Shown piece by piece: positions 47,386 to 62,374 of a stretch of 64,000 bases of DNA (within the stretch, counting starts at the first letter, position 1; every line of letters begins with the position of its first letter). A program made the position numbers and the translations under genes. Below the pieces are notes generated by a model. The model saw nothing but the letters and a program-made list of their open reading frames with translations. It was not told the origin of the DNA and made no database searches. Source of the DNA: Adiantum capillus-veneris (taxonomy: Eukaryota > Streptophyta > Polypodiopsida > Polypodiales > Pteridaceae); contig CM043964.1 of assembly GCA_014529385.2 (NCBI GenBank), forward strand, positions 135,947,420 to 136,011,419. The letters are read 5' to 3'.

Positions 47386-47588
47386 TGTAAGAAATGCGGA
47401 ATACAATAAGGATCTAGTAGCAGGGAGATTAGAGAGAGATACGATGCAAAGTAGATTAGTGGCAAATCAAAAACTTTAGATTAGCACACTATTACAAAGT
47501 GATGGCGTCATCCACCCATGCGCTCTCAAGGTAGAGCTTAGATGGTGATTTAGATAACTAGAGCAAGTAGGAATACAAGGGACTAACA
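47386..47588 (-). repeat. 5' LTR of Copia-3
   Basis: Plus strand TGTAAG (47,386) to CTAACA (47,588), 203 bp, adjoining the primer binding site. The outer end GACTAACA resembles GTACTAACA at the 3' LTR boundary (43,806), but the bodies of the two LTRs are not visibly alike. Confidence 0.7.
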
Positions 47589-47603
47589 ATCCTTACACAA
47601 GGA

Positions 47604-47704
47604 TGTGTTGTGTGCAGCTCTATCTCCATCTTAGCAGCTCCCTCTTGTCACCAATAAACTGCTTTGAGCAACTGTCTTGCCCAAAAAATCCACAATTGCG
47701 TGGG

Positions 47705-47763
<59 letters not shown>
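47604..47763 (+). repeat. Dispersed repeat unit ending in (CT)n
   Basis: CAGCTC..TCTCCATC, CTTTGAGCAACTGTCTTGCC and CCACAATTGCGTGGGACC, then (CT)n at 47,707-47,763. Same order and same junction as 39,895-40,000. Confidence 0.88.
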
Positions 47764-47766
<3 letters not shown>

Positions 47767-48324
47767 CATGTATGTGTCGTCCAATTGCAAGGAATACTCG
47801 CCCGCAATAGAAGTCTACGGCATATGTCCGGGCGGGGGAGGGGGTCCTTTTCCCCTTTATATATAGTCGCTAACCTGACATGTATAGAACTTTGGCAGTT
47901 TGCGTCTTAAGAATCTGGTCGAGATTTTACAATTTAGTAGGTTAAAAATACATTAAACCTTGGTTTTTTTCATGTACAACGATTGAAAGGAGGAGTGAAG
48001 AAGAAATGTTGACCAAGTTTGGATGAGCAAATTTTGGCTGCTTTCTCTTTTATTTGAACTTTGAGGCTGTCAAAACGTCAGGTTTGAAAAGGACGTTGGC
48101 GCCCCAATAATAGTCTGATGAGAGTAGAATTCACACTGAAAGGCGGGACACTGACCTCTGTGGCGCTGCTCGAGTTGCACTGACTTCAGTTGTCCTCCTC
48201 GAGTCGTAAAAGCGCTTCCCTGGAGTCGCCTCCCCCGTTCCACTACTCAATGCAAGTCGTCCCGCCTAATTACTGTGACAACAATGGTCATCGTCAATTC
48301 TTGTGCGCGGGGAACACAATCTCT

Positions 48325-48370
<46 letters not shown>

Positions 48371-48600
48371 TCCTTCTCCTGTGTCGCCGGAGATGCAGGG
48401 TACACTGGCCTGAAGGAGCTGTTGCTGACGCGTGGCAGGGAGGGGGGGTCGGAATCCCTCCCCCCATTATCTCTAATATAGATAAGTGCTTTTTTTTTGC
48501 AAGGTTATTTGTGGCAAACTACTTGCTAAGTATTCAGAAACGGATCTCAAGTTTCAAAAAGAGATAAAGATTAGAAAATCTTGAACAATCCAGCCAACAT
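47764..48600. other. Spacer upstream of ARF; one (CT)n run
   Basis: No convincing gene. (CT)n at about 48,329-48,368. The zone is more GC-rich than its surroundings near 48,140-48,470. Confidence 0.55.
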
Positions 48601-52739
<4,139 letters not shown>

Positions 52740-54235
52740 TGGTAATTGTGAGGTCTTTTAGGCTCATGTCAAAACCCTTCCAAGTCTTGTCCCCTTTTTG
52801 TCTTTAACTTGCCCTTTTGTAGTGAAAGCGCCTGACTGGCGACAATCATGAATATCACATGCATAACCTGGAAAAAAAGGATAGAAACAATTTTACAAAG
52901 GAGAAATATACACTTTGCCCCATATAAATATATCAGAAATCCTTCAACAAAGAGTTTGTTGGCTCCCAAATATGTTGGTGTCATAATGCAATTAGAGGAG
53001 TGTTGTGTGAGAAAGGTAGTAGACCACTTTGCTGATTAAAATCTTGCTCCATCATTCAAGCATTATTGGAATTCTAGCTATGACGCCTATTTGTTAACCC
53101 TTTTCACAAGGGCAAGCTAAAGCATTCGAAAATCAATGAATAAGCTTTCTTCTCAAGTTCATTTTCCTTGTGCACAAAGCATCTATCATTTCACATTAAA
53201 GAACCATGATTTGAGACATGTCATCTCTCTCTCTCTCTCTCTCTCTCAATTCTCTGGCAATGTTGACATGATGTCTCGAGGTCAAGATACCACACTTCAT
53301 TACAAAAAAATTCGAGACGATTTGTTATGTTTGCTTTCGTAACCAATTCTTGAAGGACCTAACGTAGATGGAAGTTCGTTGAAAGTTCTGGTTTGAAAAA
53401 GGGACATCACTTTGGCTGTAATGGGTTTGGTGTCTTGATTTTGTGAGCTTGAACTTCAATCCCATCAATCAAAGGGTAAGAGTTCAATTCTCACCGTTGA
53501 TTGCTCTAATAGTGAGTTGGCACTAGAGGGGGAGCCAATTCTCCAAGTGCCTAGGGTAGGTCGAAGTCATAGCTCCAAAAAGGAACATACCTTTCGCCAA
53601 AATGGGTTTGGTGTCTTGGTTATATGGGCTTGAATTTGAATCCCATCAATCAATACAAGACAAGCAATGGATGTAGGAAGGATAACACTTCTTTAATGCA
53701 CTAGGATATTTCCCATGAACAATCCAATATATCAGTGCTAGCCCTTTCACTCAATTTACACTACCACTCTAAATTACATTGTTAGCAATGAGAAACCATG
53801 GTTTGCTATATTCACACTACACATTCCTCTCTAAAAATATGATTAGGCTTGGTAAAGCATGCTTCTGGACCTATGTAACACACAACATAGAACTAAACCA
53901 TGTTTCGTATGATTGTGTCATGTGTGCCTACACACATAAAGGGAAGCCATTGTCAAGTTTGAGTGACTTCTTCCAAATTCTTCTGACCCACACATGTGAG
54001 ATGTAGACGTCAAGACTAGTCACCATCACGGAGAAATCCAAAGACTTCGAACTTAGTGTTTGTGCCAACTCATGTGGTATGTATATCAACATAGACACAC
54101 CAATAATTGCAAAGCTTTGGATTTTTTGCGTAAGACATGCTAAGCATCTATGTCCACATGTTTACAATGCCATCGATCACTTCAATATCTACATTCACAA
54201 TGGTTTTGAAGAAAGAAGAGGATTGTAAAACTCTA
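52740..54235. other. No gene seen; a degenerate direct repeat
   Basis: Sequence downstream of ARF. GGGTTTGGTGTCTTG..TTGAA.TTCAATCCCATC occurs at about 53,420 and 53,605. A short (CT)n is at 53,224-53,246. No recognisable coding. Confidence 0.6.
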
Positions 54236-54239
54236 TTGC

Positions 54240-54420
54240 CACATATCATAACCACCTGATGTCACTTGCATATATAACCACCTGATGCCCTTGAAATTTC
54301 ATGAGTCTAATCATTTGATCAGGTGGTAGGTGTTGACCACAAAAATGCACATGAGTACTTCACAAGAGAGGTACATACTCAGAAAGGCATGGTACCTTTT
54401 TCAAGAATAAGTCGTTATCT
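54240..54420 (-). repeat. Dispersed repeat copy (as at 6.2 and 20.0 kb)
   Basis: TTGAAATTTCATGAGTCTAA, GGTGTTGACCAC and AGAGAGGTACATACTC, then ATAAGTCGTTATCTTTATAA. In reverse complement it follows 6,160-6,320. Nothing further of the neighbouring blocks is present, so this is an isolated fragment. Confidence 0.8.
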
Positions 54421-54944
54421 TTATAATCAGGTTCAAGGAAGCTAGGATTCCATTTTATAAAAATCTGCTTTTTGGGTGCTTTTTGTGCTTTCTGTTGAAA
54501 AGCAAGTTTGCCTCATAGCTCAAGTAGACCAAGTGAAGTCATGGTAAAATTTTAGATTTTTATTTTATTTTTCGTGTTTTATTTTGCTTTTCATGCTTTA
54601 TGATTCTCCCAAAAAGTAAAATGCTTTTTAATATAGTTAAACTTTTTTAAAAAAACATTATTTTTAGTCGACATATATATGCAGAACGGGCATACTACGG
54701 ATAGACAGGATTAAAACAAGTTTTTAAGGGAATATTAATTTTTATGAAAAGTGGCACTGTATATATACCAAGTTAGTACGATAAGCATCATGATTATGCT
54801 ATGATATTGCGGCGTGCTTTAGTTCACCTATGATTGCATTAATTACCAAAATTCTTTTTTTAATGATGAAACTATCCCAAAAAATTGAATGGTGGGGTAA
54901 AAATTGACCTTAGAAAACAATTCTTATTTTTTAAAAAAAGAGAA

Positions 54945-55060
54945 GCATTTCCACAAAGCTAGCTTTGCTTGTGGTCAAATATTTGGGCGCACAATTTTTG
55001 CTTGGGAGTCACTGTGGTCAAATATCTGGGCGCGCAATTTTTGCTTGAGAGCACGTAATT
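54945..55060 (+). repeat. 43-bp tandem duplication
   Basis: TGTGGTCAAATATTTGGGCG at 54,970 recurs with one change at 55,013. Both copies continue CAATTTTTGCTTG.GAG. Confidence 0.9.
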
Positions 55061-55386
55061 CATGGGTTAATGGATACATCGAACATAGTGAAACTCTATG
55101 TACTTATTATACGGAGGTTTTGTAATCTCTTCATCACCATCTCCATAACAAACTCACATCTCTCTCTCTCTTATATTCTCTTCTCTTTTCACGTTGCGCT
55201 CTCCATCAACTTCGTGGCAAAAATCTCTATGTAGCTCTCATCATTACTCTCTTGCAACAAAGCAAGAAGCCGTTTGACCACCAAGAATCACTCCTTGATC
55301 ATAGCAAGAAGCTTTAAACTCCATAGCCATCATCTCTTACTCTCTCTACTTTCATTTTTATTCCATCTAGGGAAACTACGCTCTAC

Positions 55387-55746
55387 TTAGTGTTTTTCTA
55401 TGTACATGGGCATGTATGGGATTTCTTGAAGTGTACAATGTTGATTCATGCTTGTATTATCATATTTAGCATGCTGATGTATGTGGGGACACCATGGTTT
55501 GATCGCATGGATGCCAATGTTAAATTTCCTGAAAGGCAAATCTACTTTAGGTTCAGGAAAAAAGATATGTACATAGATGCTAAGGAGTTGGATAACACCA
55601 TACCAATTGTACATATGCAAGCTTTCAATAAGTCAATAAAGAGCTCTATTTTTATGTACATTATTTTTGTTAAAGATTCTCAAAATCTCGGGGGGTTCAC
55701 TATGTGTAAAACTACCATATCACGTGCGTTCAAGACATCTTTGTAA
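55387..55746 (+). pseudogene. Ty3/Gypsy protease C-terminal region
   Basis: The 118-codon frame holds MYVGTPWFDRMDANVKFPER and QIYFRFRKK, the GxPWL.....DW/F pattern that ends the aspartic protease domain of Gypsy elements. The active-site DTGA portion is not seen upstream. It precedes the RT at 55.9-56.8 kb on the same strand, in the expected order. Confidence 0.7.
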
Positions 55747-55896
55747 AACCCCTTGTCTATGAATTTTGTTAGGAATAAAATGTACCCTTTTCTTTTAAAA
55801 TCTCTAAGTTTTTTTCAAATTTGGAAAAATAATGCCCTTTTGCATATATATTTATGTAAGTTTCAAGAACTTTAAATACCCTTCTGTTGAACTCAC

Positions 55897-57400
55897 GTGA
55901 TAGGTTACCTTTTTATTAGGTCACCTCCCCGGGCTCAAAATGAACCTAATGCTTTAGCAAAAGAAAATATAAACAATCACAAGGAATTAGAGTTATCCAA
56001 TTTTCTCAAGGGATTTCAAGATGTCTTATTGACGACATCCCTTGTGAACTACCTTCTAAATGAGGCAATGATGACCATGCAATTGAACTTCTTCTAGGAA
56101 GTTCATCGCCTGATAAACCTCCTTATAGAGTTTCCCAAGCTCAACAAGGGGAGATTATGCGGCAAGTGCATGAGTTAGTTGAGAAGAGCATGGTTAGGCC
56201 TAGCTCATCTCCATTTTGTTCACCCGTGTCATTAGTGCAAAAGAAAGACGACACATATCGTATGTGTCGACTATAGAGCACTAAATAGGATCACTATCAA
56301 GAATAGGTTTCGCGTTCCACGGGTAGAAGACCTATTTGATAAGCTACAAGGTTTGACCTACTTCAGTAGGATTGACCTAAAAAGTGGCTACCATCAAATA
56401 AGGATAGTTGATCAAGACATTGTAAAGACCGCATTTCGCACTACATTTGGTCTTTACGAATACATTGTCATGCCTTTTGGCTTGACCAATGCACCAGCCA
56501 CATTTAACCGCTTGATGGAGAAGCTATTCAAGCCTCACCGAACCTTTACTGGAGTGTTCTTTGATGATATAATCATCTATTCTAATTCACTAAACGAACA
56601 CAAGCAACACCTCCAGGTAATATTTCAAGTCTTACGAGAGAATAAACTTTATATTAATCGAAAGAAAAGTGAGTTTTTCTTACAAGAGATTCAATATTTA
56701 GGTCACATTATCTCTCAAGATGGCATCCAAATGGATCCATCAAAGCTAGAGGTAATAAAAGGATGACTTAATCCAAGGAATCTACATGAACTAAGAAGCT
56801 TTATAGATATGTGTGCATACTATAGACGCTTCATAGAAAAGTTCTCACAAATCGTGGGACCATTACATGACCTATCAAAGTAAAACATTAGGTATATATG
56901 GTTTGCCAAGGAGAACAATGCTTTCAAAAATCTTAAAGAAAAGCTTATCTCTTAATCTGTCTTACACTGCCGGATCTCTTAAAGCCATTTGAGGTCCAAT
57001 GTGACGCTTGTGGTGATTGCCTTGGAGTTGTTTTGCTACAAGAAGGGCACGCCATAGGCTATTAAAGTCGAAGGCTTGAATCTGTTGAGCAAGCTCTAGG
57101 CATATAAGAAAGGAACTCCTCACAAATCTACATGCCTTTAGACTCATGGAAGCACTATTTATTGGGGACTCCTTTCATTCTGCGGACGGATCACCAAAGC
57201 CTTAAGTACTTCATAACGTAGACCAAGCTCTCCGACAAACAAATGAGATGGGAAAATTTTCGTTCGCAATTTCATTTTCATATTGCTCACATTGCTAGCA
57301 AGCATAATAGCAATCTCCTTGTGCTTGGTATGAGAAGGCTGACACTCATTTGGTCAAACGAGGCTTTCATAACAATCCAACAGAAAACACATTGTATGTA
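55897..57400 (+). pseudogene. Ty3/Gypsy reverse transcriptase and RNase H remnant
   Basis: Readable from PPYRVSQAQQGEIMRQVHEL and MVRPSSSPFCSPVSLVQKKD (about 56,115-56,250). The RT core follows: FSRIDLKSGYHQIRI, FGLYEYIVMPFGLTNAPATF, GVFFDDIIIYSNS (FFDD catalytic site, about 56,555-56,585), and then KKSEFFLQEIQYLGHIIS and RNLHELRSFIDMCAYYRRFI. The frame is interrupted by a frameshift near 56,260 and stops at 56,763, 56,881 and beyond. RNase H is badly decayed (57,000-57,300). At about 57,405 the sequence switches to Copia RT. Confidence 0.93.
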
Positions 57401-57404
57401 AAGC

Positions 57405-58390
57405 ATGAGGTGATGCACTTCTCATTGTGGTTCTTTACGTGGATGATTTGTTGATCACTAAACCAAATGAGAGACATATTGCTAAATTTAAGGCTGATTT
57501 GAATGCTACTCTCAAGATGAAAGATTTGGGGCTATTATATCATTAATTGGGTATACAGTTTAAGCAGTGTGATGGTGGTATCGCCTTGTGTCAGAAAAGT
57601 TACATAAAGACATTGCTAAGTTTGGACTTGAGGATTGCAAACATATTTCCACTCCCATGGAAACATGTTTGAAGTTGATTCTTCATGATGCTGGCGATCC
57701 TACAGATGTCACTCTTTACCAAACTATTGCTGGATGCCTCATTTATGTATGCAACACGAGGCCGGATATTCAGTTTGCAGTCTCACAGGTCAGCAGATTT
57801 ATGCATTTAGTCTAGGGGCTAAGCATTGGCAGGCTGTCAAGAGGATTTTCCGCTACTTGAGTGGCACTTTACACCTTGGCTTGTTTTATCCCAAGGAGGG
57901 ATCATTGCCGCCAGACTTACATGCTTTTTTGGACTCAGATTGGGTTGGTTGTTTTGACATGCGAGTGTCCACAAGTAGTTTCTATTTCATGCTTGGCAGT
58001 TCGTGTATATCATGGTTAAGCAAGAAGTAACCTACTGTGGCTACTTCTAGTTGTGAGGCTGAGTACAGGATACTCTTCACAGCTACGGTTGAGTGTGTAT
58101 GGCTCGGATGCCTTATGGCTGATTTGGGTGTTGAACACGACACTGCCAACACTATCTACACTGATAGCCAGAGTGCATTGACAATTGCAAGGAACCCAGT
58201 TTTTCATGCTCGCACAAAGCACATTGAGGTGCATTACCACTATGTTAGGGAGAGACTCTCAACAAGAGAGATAAGCTTAACATATGTGCCAACACAGGAC
58301 AACCTTACAGATCTTTTCACAAAGGCATTGTCTGGTGAAAACTTTGAAGCTTTCCACAAAGCTTTAGGCTTACTCCCCTTTGTGGACTGA
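57405..58390 (+). pseudogene. Ty1/Copia RT C-terminus and RNase H (Copia-4)
   Basis: Begins inside the RT at VLYVDDLLITKPNERH (57,430), followed by LKMKDLGLLYH, a stop, and STPMETCLKLILHDAGDPTD and CNTRPDIQFAVSQVSRFMHL. RNase H follows with FLDSDWVGCFDMRVSTSSF, VATSSCEAEYRI, YTDSQSALTIARNPVFHART and KHIEVHYHYVRERLS, ending LLPFVD at 58,390. Single stops or frameshifts near 57,545, 57,590 and 58,030. Upstream domains are absent because of the Gypsy join. Confidence 0.92.
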
Positions 58391-58466
58391 TCATGTCCTC
58401 AGAGCATGGCACTATCCTTTACTCTATGTGCCAGCTCTCGTTCACCGCATCACTCCAGGGGAGATT

Positions 58467-58695
58467 TGTTACCATATACATGTGGTAGTGATGTGTTTGA
58501 ACACACATAGGACCGTCGGGGCTTTTTTTCCCTCACTAGGAGGTTTTTTCCCCCATGCATTGTATATACGCCCATCACTCTAGGACTAACTTATCTTTCC
58601 ATTGCGCACTAAGTAATACACTCTATGTTGTGTGCCTTAAGCTTCCTTCATCTTTTCCAAGCTGTGTGTGTTTTCATGCAACCCGAATTCCAACA
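58467..58695 (+). repeat. 3' LTR of Copia-4
   Basis: Polypurine tract CAGGGGAGA just upstream (58,456-58,464). TGTTACCATATAC starts the LTR at 58,467 and CCAACA ends it at 58,695, about 229 bp. There is no 5' LTR to pair with. Confidence 0.75.
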
Positions 58696-60157
58696 CTAAC
58701 TTTATGAAATTTCACATAAAATTAAGTATTGTCAAAATGTACCAAGAGTTAACAATGCTATGTAGGTTATCCTCTTTGATTAGCTAATATGTTATCCTCT
58801 TGCTCGGTCTTTGGAATTCCTCAATAGAGGCACTATTCATGAACAATTCATTTTGTGAGCAAAAAATAATGCAACCTAGTGTACCTCTAGAATGAACCTC
58901 ATGGTGGATACATATCCCTTTGTTTCTAAGAATGCTCATACATATCACTACTAAAACATAGCAATAATTATTTTGCCATTCAAATTCTTGGCTATGACAT
59001 CTACGTACAACCCCCTTCCCTTCAAAACAGTTCAAATTAATAGTTGAACCACTAATCCTAGAAATACCAAGGGAGACCCAACTATCATACGAATGATGGA
59101 TATATACCTCAAGGAACATCGCATCTCTAGTATATGCTTATGTGACGCCTCACAAAAGTCCCACCTTACACTACTGTGGCAGGAGACAATATGCAATGGC
59201 GGATCCTTGGGTTGAAAGTCTTGTAGAATTCACATTGGGTTCACTTTGAGTTTACTTCCTATGAATGCATATCGAGTTCACATTGAGTTTCATCTAGGAT
59301 TGGTTGACACCCAATGTTGCCAATCCTTGGAACCATGGACACGATCTGACATGAGATGTGTCAATAATCATAGAAGCATAAGATACAAAAATGTTATTTA
59401 TACTACTCTCTAGTGTATTCGTTGAACTTGTAATTTCCTAAAGATCGGTTGAATGCCTTGAACTAAAGTTCTTTTAGGATATTTTTCCACATTTTTGAAA
59501 CATTTCTCTTCTCTTGTCTATCTCTATCTCTATCTCTATATACTATACCACAGTGAGTTTAATATGCAAAAGCTCTACCCCCCATCATTGGTCTTTAACA
59601 CTAGAACGGTAACAGGACACTTTTATGTCCTTGGACACTTTTGTGTCCTGTTAAGTGACCATTTTGCTTGAATTATTTGAAGAGTATGAAAATGAATTTC
59701 TAGGTGCTATATATCCACAAAGTTGCCTTATGAGCTGAAAAAAACTTGACATTTTTTTTGGAGTATCGATCTCACCATTAACCTTACTCTTGCACAACAT
59801 TTTTGAACTTAAACTGTGTGAAAAAACGGGTCCTGTTTTTTGCTTTTTTTCAATTTTTGGCAACTATACCACTCTAAACTTCATGTTGTGAGGTTTAGAT
59901 GGCTAGAGGTTAGGCCTTCATAGTTCTCAACATGTTTTGATGATTGTAGGAAGAGCTAAGTGCTAAAATTGAAAGTTATGACCAACTTACAAGAATTGCA
60001 TAATCCTATTTTTTGGTCAAAATAAGCACTTTTATGATTTTTTTTGTGGCTTTCTTGATATCTAAATTCAATTTTGATTGTGTAAGTATAATGTATAACA
60101 TAAAGCTAATCTTCCTTGAGTTTTGGGGGACCTAATATGCTATATAGCATAGTATAT
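58696..60157. other. No gene seen
   Basis: AT-rich. ACACTTTTATGTCC..GGACACTTTTGTGTCCTG is a small local repeat (59,617-59,650). No coding frame recognised. Confidence 0.55.
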
Positions 60158-60179
60158 CACTACAAGAGGTTGTGTGCTC

Positions 60180-60440
60180 TTGTGACGCTGTTAGCGACGG
60201 AAATACACTGGGTTTTTATAACCCCCGGCGTCGCTAAAACCGTCGCTACATGCGTCGCTACGAGAGCGTCGCTACGAGCGTCGCTATACGCGTCGCTATA
60301 TGCGTCGCTACAAGCGTCTCTATATAGAGACGCTCATAGCGACGGTTATAGCGACGGTTACACTGAAGACTATAGCGACGCTCATAGCGACGCTACAGAG
60401 CCATAAATAGCGACGCTTATAGCGACGCCCGAGAGAATTT
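60180..60440. repeat. Foldback subterminal repeat region of element 4
   Basis: About ten CGTCGCTA words on the left (60,228-60,318) face about seven TAGCGACG words on the right (60,337-60,425). Between them is a perfect 22-bp palindrome (60,313-60,334; half AGCGTCTCTAT). Such words are presumed binding sites for the accessory CACTA protein. Confidence 0.93.
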
Positions 60441-60445
60441 TTTTT

Positions 60446-60474
60446 GGTGGCAGGGCATTGAATGCCCTGCCACC
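60446..60474. terminator. Perfect 14-bp-arm hairpin
   Basis: GGTGGCAGGGCATT, a single G, then AATGCCCTGCCACC. It follows the Transposase_24 gene on the minus strand and precedes the subterminal repeats. The relative at 21,830 is imperfect. A role in transcript 3' end formation is a guess from position. Confidence 0.7.
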
Positions 60475-60767
60475 CATCAACCATATTGTACTTGATTCAC
60501 TTTTTTAAAAAAGTGCAAGGGTAGATAATAGACCCAAAATAGTCACCCACAAGACGCATTGTTTGCAAAATTGACAATTGTACACATCATAGGCAAAATG
60601 AATTGATTGGCAAATGTAATAATGACAATTGTACAACATCATAGGCATAAAGAATTGATTGGCAAAAGGAACTGCGGTGACAAATGTAATAATATACATG
60701 GTTCAAAAAGACGTATAAAATCCGTCTCATGATACATAAGCTATGAGAAACCCTAAACTAATGCTAT

Positions 60768-62102
60768 CTAGCTACGGCTAAACTGACGTCGTTTAGTCAG
60801 ACGTCTCATCGCGTCCAAGCGGCGTATCTGTCGGATTCTGCAAAAAAAGACAATAAGACAGCTTTCAGTAAGTATAAACATATAACGACATTTATAAAAC
60901 AGTACAAAAAATAAAAAAGAGTAAACCCTAATACTAACCATGCCGTTGCGAGAACTGAGAATGTCCATCAGGGCGTTTAAGCCCTTCCTGCCTGCGTACT
61001 CGCCCTCGTACGGTGTGGGATCACGTCCTGTCATCGACCACTGTCAAAACATACAAAGATTTCATTATGTTAGAATTAAAAGACTCATAAACCCTAAACT
61101 ATCGAACATAAAGAGCAATGTGAAAACACTTACAAAATCGGCCTCAAATGATGCCCATCCACCGCTCCCCAAGCGGTGCGAGCTCCCTGCCTCTACTCGC
61201 GCTCTGGCTGCATCCTTTTGTTGCTTCCACTTGTCGGGATTCTCGCGCGCTGCTTTCTTCGCATTCTTCCAATCTTCTTTGGCCAGCCAATCTGGCCTGT
61301 TTCACCCATTCTTGATTGCTTTTTGCACTTCGGAACGCTTGTGTTTGCAGTATTCGCGCATTCGAATCTTCATCAGGTCTTCATTGAAGCGATGATCCCG
61401 TGTTGGAACGGGAAACTCATCATGAAGTATGCTGATGATTCTGTTTTTTAAATCACTTGGTACTTCACTCCATTTGTTTAGTATGTAGTGTCTAAACAGC
61501 TGAGAGCAAAGACCACGCATACGCGAGATCACCTTCTTGCCGTCATCATCCATGATGATGCCGCCGCTGAAGTCGATGGAGTAAGACAAGCCCTCTGGCC
61601 GGTGACGCGTGAACCTGGGTGTCCCGGCAGAGGTCTCTAGCGGCGTGTCGATGGGGGTACGGACGTCAGGTGTCTCCACCGGCGTCTGGGCCCCGAAGCG
61701 AGGAGTGTCGAGTGGGGTGGCTCCTGGCGGAGTAGGTAGAGGTGTGTAGCTTCTAGGAACAGTCAGCCGTGCAAAACCTGGCGTAGATGGCGATGCTGTG
61801 GCTGGTGTGGGGGCGGGCAAAGAAGGGGAGGGTAAAGAGCCTCGTCGAACACGAGGCGGTGTGGAAGCATCGGTGGCGGAATCCCCACAACAACCGCCAC
61901 CGCCACCACTAGAGCGCCGGTGTCTAGACGAGTGTGAAGCTCGTCTCGTCGACGCCGAAGCTTCGGAGCGCGCCGAATGCTCCGAAAGAGAGGGAGATGC
62001 GGATGGAGTAGGAACGCGCGATGATGCGCCAGAGCGATGACGCTCCACGTACCACTGTCTCTACTGCGGTGACAAAGAAGAAAGAAACTCCTCATCATCC
62101 AT
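60768..62102 (-). pseudogene. CACTA Transposase_24-like gene
   Basis: Start at 62,102 (MDDEEFLSSLSPQ). Then comes a Ser/Pro-rich N-terminal region with SLSEHSARSEASASTRRASH, poly-Gly/Cys and repeated TPL.TP motifs, followed by ISRMRGLCSQLFRHYILNKW, the conserved FNEDLMKIRMREYCKHKRSE, RPDWLAKEDWKNAKKAARE, NPDKWKQQKDAARARVEAGS and GSGGWASFEADF. Exons: 62,102-61,134, 61,040-60,941 (TGRDPTPYEGEYAGRKGLNA) and 60,837-60,768, the last ending in a basic tail. Donor GTAAGTG follows FEADF. Two in-frame stops, after SPQ (about 62,063) and after IKNG (about 61,302), break it; both are single changes. In En/Spm the second product binds subterminal repeats. Confidence 0.87.
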
Positions 62103-62374
62103 ACCTGCATTAAACACACGAATATTTAAACTTAATATTGAATGAATAGAGTAGACAATGACGCAAAGACCATTAAATACAATGACGTAATGACGCATAT
62201 AAATACAATGACGCAATGAATTGAGTGATAGAAGAGGCAAGTCAAAAACTCAGAATTTTCAATCAAAAGATGTGAGCGCGAGTAGAAAAGAGCGTTATAC
62301 ACCATGGAAGGTACTTAGAGAGCCAGAGCTTTTACAACACGGAGCAAAATTGTTCAAATACAATATTTGTGGCT

